From Roseovarius albus (GTDB taxonomy: Bacteria; Pseudomonadota; Alphaproteobacteria; Rhodobacterales; Rhodobacteraceae): DNA of 64,000 nucleotides. Below are positions 60,162 through 64,000 of this stretch, piece by piece (positions within the stretch are counted from its first letter, which is position 1; each line of letters opens with the position of its first letter). Both the position numbers and the translations under genes were made by a program. The stretch covers positions 1 through 64,000 of the forward strand of contig NZ_FWFX01000013.1 in assembly GCF_900172335.1 (NCBI RefSeq), read 5' to 3'. The notes beneath the pieces were generated by a model. The model was given only the letters and a program-made list of their open reading frames with translations. It searched no databases and was not told the origin of the DNA.

Positions 60162-60647
60162 TCAGGGCATCAGGTCCGATACTTTGGAAAATCCGCTCAG
60201 GTCAAAACCAAATGAGATCGGGTCATCGCTTTGGTTTTCCCCGGTCAGTGTTAGCTCTGCTCCGCCGCGCATTGCCGATAGCCAATCGCTTGACACCGGA
60301 GACACCACGAAACATCCCTGCGCTTCACAGGTCAGAAATTCCAGCGTGGCAACATCGTTCTTGTCAACGGACGCTGTCAGACCGCTGACAAGCTTCAATC
60401 CGAACGGCAGGGTAAAGCGTGCCTCAACCTCATCCGAGCCTCCCGTTTTGACGAAGGCAGCGGTTGCCAGCCTTTGGTTGCTGTCTGCCAAGACAATGCT
60501 TTGCGACATCTCGCAGATCAGCACCGCAGTATCGACCTGATTGTTGCAGTTCACCAGCCACGGCGCACGTGTCTCTTCTTGCGCATTTACGGGTTGCGCC
60601 AGGCTCAAAGTCGCTGCCGCGATATAGGCCCATTGTTTCATATTCAT
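60162..60647 (-). CDS. Invasion-associated locus B (IalB) family protein
   Basis: The 161-residue precursor has a signal peptide (KQWAYIAAATLSLAQPVNA) and an IalB-type beta-rich domain with WLVNCNNQ...LICEMSQSI near the start and LTCEAQGCFVVSP near residue 105, giving four cysteines that probably form two disulfides. It is a periplasmic or outer-membrane-associated protein of unknown function in free-living Rhodobacteraceae. It lies 12 bases downstream of the autotransporter gene on the same strand, so it may be cotranscribed. Confidence 0.8.
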   Translation of the reverse strand: MNMKQWAYIAAATLSLAQPVNAQEETRAPWLVNCNNQVDTAVLICEMSQSIVLADSNQRLATAAFVKTGGSDEVEARFTLPFGLKLVSGLTASVDKNDVATLEFLTCEAQGCFVVSPVSSDWLSAMRGGAELTLTGENQSDDPISFGFDLSGFSKVSDLMP

Positions 60648-60659
60648 TGTCCCTCGTTT

Positions 60660-63600
60660 TTAGAATTGCAGACCGAAGCCGAAACGGAACTGGAGGCTGT
60701 CGCTCAACTCGCCAAACATACCGTCAACACCAAGCTCGATAAAGCCGCTCTCGTCTGGTTCATATAAGCCAAGATCAAGCGATACCAGTCCGAGTGTATC
60801 ATCGATGTAGCTGACGTTCTCGAACCCGCCATCCAGTGCACTGGCTCCGGAGAACCCGGCGGCGACTGATATCGTGTCAGAGGATGACAACATTGCCCCG
60901 GCGCGCATGCTGGCGCGGAAATCATAGGTCGCGTTCATGCGTCTCTGGGTACCCACCTCAACCGATGGTGTGAATGAGAAAATCATCTGCTCATGGTCTT
61001 GCAACACAATGCCCGACGACAGCGCCTGCCCGTTCGCGCGGGTTTTGAGCATAGTAGTATCAAATGCCAGCGTCGGTTTGACATAGCTTTGGCTACCTTC
61101 GATCTGGTGATCATAAGCAAAGCTCAGCCGGATATTCTGATGCCGCGTTTTGTGGCTAATGTTGCTGACGGCCGTGGTATCGACAACCGCACCGCCCGGC
61201 AACGCGCCAACGAAACCACCACCACGCTCGGTATCATATCGCGTGCGGCCACCTGACCAGCTGCCGGCGATTTCCCAAGGGCCGGAATATTTTGTGACAG
61301 AAACACCAAAGTTCAAACGCTCTCCAGAGGAATTGAACAACGGCCCGTTGGTCAGGCTGCTCTGATCATATCCCAACGCGAACCCGGCATAGAGGTCTTC
61401 GCCAATCGGATAGCTCAAGCCGCCCGACAGGCTGCTTCCATTGATGCTCAGATCATTATCAAGCGCGGTTTCTGACCGATCAAACCGCGAACCTGACAGC
61501 GCCAACCAGAAACAGCGTCGCGGATCCCAACCTTCTGATTGTGGTGTCAGATCCTGACAGCCATGCATCGCGTCGGCAAAGCGCAGGGCACCGTAATAGT
61601 TATCAATCACATCGGCAGCGTAATCGCCGATGGTGAAACTGTCGATTGCAGCGATCACGTCCGCCTCGGAAGTCATGTTGCCAATCAGGGCAAACAGCTG
61701 TCCCTGCTCAGCCGAGCCCTGCCCGGTCAAAACCCGATTAATGTAATCGCCCACCGCCGCCTGATTTCGGTTCATGTTCTGGGTTGAAAAGTCCGGATTG
61801 ACGACCAGCGTCACGGCGCCCCCGCTTGCAGCTGCAGCACTCAGCGCGCTGGCGGAGCTAAATGCGGCTAGAGCAGGAGCACTGGCTGCGGGTGTCTGAG
61901 CACCTTCAAGCGCGATGGAATAATCCAACACAACCGTGTCCTGAATTTCCGTTCCGTTGTCTGCAACGGTTCCCTCAGCATTGATTAACACCAGGGGCAG
62001 CGCCCGTTCCAATGTGTTCAAAACCGGGGTCATGGTGCCGCCCATGGTCGCATTGCCCGTGGCATTGATCAGATCACTGTCGCCACCCGCCGCGCCGCTA
62101 GTCAGGAAGTAGACATCAAAGGTCGATTGTGCCGTTTCGCCAAAGGCAATACTGCCGTTTAACGCGGTCGTTTGGCTGACATTGCCAGCAAAGGTGAAGT
62201 CGCTAGCCTTTACATCTCCCGAAAGCGGGGCTGTCATGCCTGCTGTCGCACCAAGGATCAGATTGCCATCGACTTGCATCATACCTGACGCGCCCAGATC
62301 AATGATATCTTGCGTATAGAAAGTACCGCCCTGTTCGACATCCAGCTCGTTGATCCCACCGCCAAGGTTAAGATTGCCAAACGCCTGACCGGCAAGGGCA
62401 ATGTTTTCATTCCCGGTGCTGCCCAGAACCAGTTGGGTGTTCGCGGCCATCAACAGGCTATCGCTTGAGAAGGTCAACGCATTATCTGTACCGCCATCCA
62501 CGATGACCGAAGCTACTTCGGACATCTCGCCGGTGCCGCCCATGACCACACCGTCAAAGCCAAGGGTGATCGCATCTGCCCCATCACGGCCCTCGGATTG
62601 TGCCAGAACCGCGATACCGCCATTCCCCACCGAGAGCATGTTGCCTTCCAGATCCAGATCAATGGGGCCGCCCGAACCTGCGCCGCCTGCGCTACCGCGG
62701 AACATCGCGTCCACCGCGCCACCGCCACCGCCTAGCGACTGCGCCAAAACACCAATGGCATTGTCGCCATTGGTCACAACATTCCCGGTCTGAGTGAAAT
62801 CGATCGCACCACCGTCGCCACCATTCGCATCTGACAGCGTCAGGGTCAGTTTTTCTGCTGCCATGTCGGTGGTCACCAGACCGCCCCCACCACCGATACT
62901 TTGCAAGACAAAGCCGTGCGATCCAGCCCCATTTGTGGTCATGCCGCCCGCGTTGGACATGATGATTGCACCGCCGTCGCCCGTTGAATTGTCCTGCGCG
63001 CCGAGCGTAACGCTGGCGGCACCTAGTCCCGCGATCACCGCCTCACCGCCGCCTGCGCCGATGCTCTGAACTACTTGTCCAAAGGCATTGTCGCCGGTTG
63101 TGGAAACATCACCGTCAAGTGTCAGAGTCACGTCACCTCCGTTATTGGTGAAGCTCGGGTCAGCGCCCAAAATGACGCTGGCGCTTTGTGTTTCATCTGC
63201 TGCGCCTTCGCTGGCATTTTGCAAGACCAGCTTCCCGCCGCCGCCGCCAATGGATTGTGCAGAACCGGCCGAGGAGAAAGCTCCAGCCGTAGTGACGTCG
63301 CCGGTACGTTCACCGGTGACATTGCCTCCACCTGCATTGTCCGTGTCAATCGCCCCAAGGCGTGCAGTCAAATCAATGCCTTCGCCCTCGTCCACGCTGA
63401 TAGTGGTGGTCGCCATGCCGCCGCCGCCGCCAACACTTTGCAGCATCATGCCAGTGGATTGGCCCTGAGCGGTTACGATATTGCCGCTGTGGCTTTGGTC
63501 AACATCATTGCCTGCCATGCCAGACACATCGGTACCGCCCAAGGAAACGTCGCTGGAAATGACAGTGCCTGTTCCCGTTGCCGCGCTGGTCACGGCTGAA

Positions 63601-64000
63601 GCCGTAGTAGAAAGACTTGCTACAACTGGGGTCGTTGAAACCGGCGCTTTGAAGTCAACGAAAGTATCAACATTCCCGCCGCCGCCGTTGACCGACTGAG
63701 CAAAGACCGCTTCGCTACCTGCGCCATTCACAAAAATGTCGCCCGTGGTGTTAACCGTCACGGTGCCCGAGGTTCCGGTAGAGCCCTCGCGCGCACCCAT
63801 TACCTGCGAGATCACAAAATCCGCCGCAGAAACCAAAGGAGACGAGATCGAGTATCCGGCATTGCCGCCGCCACCGCCAACCGATTGGGCGTAGATGCCA
63901 TAGGCGTTGTCACCATTGACCACGATGGTGCCGCTGTGAGTGACATCAACGTCACCGCCGTTTGCCCCATCCCCTCCCGCACCACCGATGGCGATCTTGG
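60660..64000 (-). CDS. Large autotransporter (5' end outside the window)
   Basis: At least 1112 codons are visible and the frame is open to the right edge. The N-terminal part seen here consists of glycine-rich passenger repeats of the type GDNAxGIxAQSxGGGGG, recurring about every 55-65 residues. A GLGASVTLGAQ-like linker region follows, then a C-terminal 12-strand beta-barrel (about the last 270 residues) ending in the phenylalanine of RFGFGLQF, the outer-membrane insertion signal. It is a type V secreted surface protein. Codon usage is strongly GC-rich in the repeats. Confidence 0.88.
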   Translation of the reverse strand, partial: KIAIGGAGGDGANGGDVDVTHSGTIVVNGDNAYGIYAQSVGGGGGNAGYSISSPLVSAADFVISQVMGAREGSTGTSGTVTVNTTGDIFVNGAGSEAVFAQSVNGGGGNVDTFVDFKAPVSTTPVVASLSTTASAVTSAATGTGTVISSDVSLGGTDVSGMAGNDVDQSHSGNIVTAQGQSTGMMLQSVGGGGGMATTTISVDEGEGIDLTARLGAIDTDNAGGGNVTGERTGDVTTAGAFSSAGSAQSIGGGGGKLVLQNASEGAADETQSASVILGADPSFTNNGGDVTLTLDGDVSTTGDNAFGQVVQSIGAGGGEAVIAGLGAASVTLGAQDNSTGDGGAIIMSNAGGMTTNGAGSHGFVLQSIGGGGGLVTTDMAAEKLTLTLSDANGGDGGAIDFTQTGNVVTNGDNAIGVLAQSLGGGGGAVDAMFRGSAGGAGSGGPIDLDLEGNMLSVGNGGIAVLAQSEGRDGADAITLGFDGVVMGGTGEMSEVASVIVDGGTDNALTFSSDSLLMAANTQLVLGSTGNENIALAGQAFGNLNLGGGINELDVEQGGTFYTQDIIDLGASGMMQVDGNLILGATAGMTAPLSGDVKASDFTFAGNVSQTTALNGSIAFGETAQSTFDVYFLTSGAAGGDSDLINATGNATMGGTMTPVLNTLERALPLVLINAEGTVADNGTEIQDTVVLDYSIALEGAQTPAASAPALAAFSSASALSAAAASGGAVTLVVNPDFSTQNMNRNQAAVGDYINRVLTGQGSAEQGQLFALIGNMTSEADVIAAIDSFTIGDYAADVIDNYYGALRFADAMHGCQDLTPQSEGWDPRRCFWLALSGSRFDRSETALDNDLSINGSSLSGGLSYPIGEDLYAGFALGYDQSSLTNGPLFNSSGERLNFGVSVTKYSGPWEIAGSWSGGRTRYDTERGGGFVGALPGGAVVDTTAVSNISHKTRHQNIRLSFAYDHQIEGSQSYVKPTLAFDTTMLKTRANGQALSSGIVLQDHEQMIFSFTPSVEVGTQRRMNATYDFRASMRAGAMLSSSDTISVAAGFSGASALDGGFENVSYIDDTLGLVSLDLGLYEPDESGFIELGVDGMFGELSDSLQFRFGFGLQF

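Noticed and set aside
60993-63699. Several plus-strand frames of 60-170 codons inside the autotransporter gene.
   Set aside because: They are antisense readings of glycine-rich repeats (giving proline- or alanine-rich peptides) and have no ribosome sites.

Overview
The window looks like chromosome of a Roseobacter-group alphaproteobacterium (Rhodobacteraceae). The evidence is the gene families (TRAP and TctABC transporters, Nnr/Nir/Nor denitrification genes, a BKACE enzyme, an IalB-like protein, a GlxA-type AraC regulator), the moderate GC content and the tight operons with ATGA or TAATG junctions. No plasmid or phage backbone is visible.

Left part (1-10.7 kb): decayed transposase ends lie near 1-120 and 9345-9440. 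Between them are an XRE regulator, two hypotheticals, a metallophosphoesterase, an orphan Phd-type antitoxin, and a complete malonate module (GntR regulator matR, TRAP transporter matPQM, malonyl-CoA decarboxylase, malonyl-CoA synthetase), then a universal stress protein. An exonuclease-like gene and an IS integrase scrap follow.

10.7-19.4 kb: a seven-gene leftward operon for quaternary amines (Rieske oxygenase, choline-sulfatase, SDR, BKACE, aldehyde dehydrogenase, SDR, L-carnitine dehydrogenase) with its GlxA-type regulator. A 9-bp direct repeat with a 21-bp period lies in front of the operon. A 22-codon micro-ORF with its own terminator follows at 19.8 kb.

20.2-30.0 kb: denitrification genes: norCBQD plus two small membrane proteins, a DUF1858 protein, an Nnr-type regulator, pseudoazurin, nnrS, nirV and nirK. 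Four TTG-N8-CAA boxes precede norC, the paz/nnr pair, nnrS and nirK.

30.2-37.3 kb: a LacI regulator, a TctABC transporter, an acylating aldehyde dehydrogenase and an acyl-CoA ligase, best read as sulfoacetate uptake and activation (sauS/sauT-like). 37.4-43.0 kb is decaying: a truncated deacylase, a frameshifted proline-racemase family gene, two intact PLP enzymes, a LysR remnant and an IS3 remnant. 43.4-46.5 kb holds an OsmC protein and two flavoproteins behind a perfect 16-bp palindrome. 46.9-48.9 kb is an opgB/mdoB-type gene broken at two T-tracts. 48.9-53.8 kb is a LysR/TRAP/ureohydrolase unit.

53.9-60.1 kb is the most interesting part: an RNA-repair and RNA-quality-control locus. A divergent RtcR regulator faces a Ro60 (TROVE) gene, followed by a hairpin and seven tandem Y-RNA-like elements. 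These share a Ro-type stem with compensating base changes, and three carry a tRNA module in permuted order (T-arm, mini acceptor stem, D-arm). A normal tRNA-Asn, a mismatched tRNA-Lys-like gene and a truncated kptA lie among them, and an RtcB ligase ends the array. The window closes with an IalB-like gene and the 3' part of a very large autotransporter.
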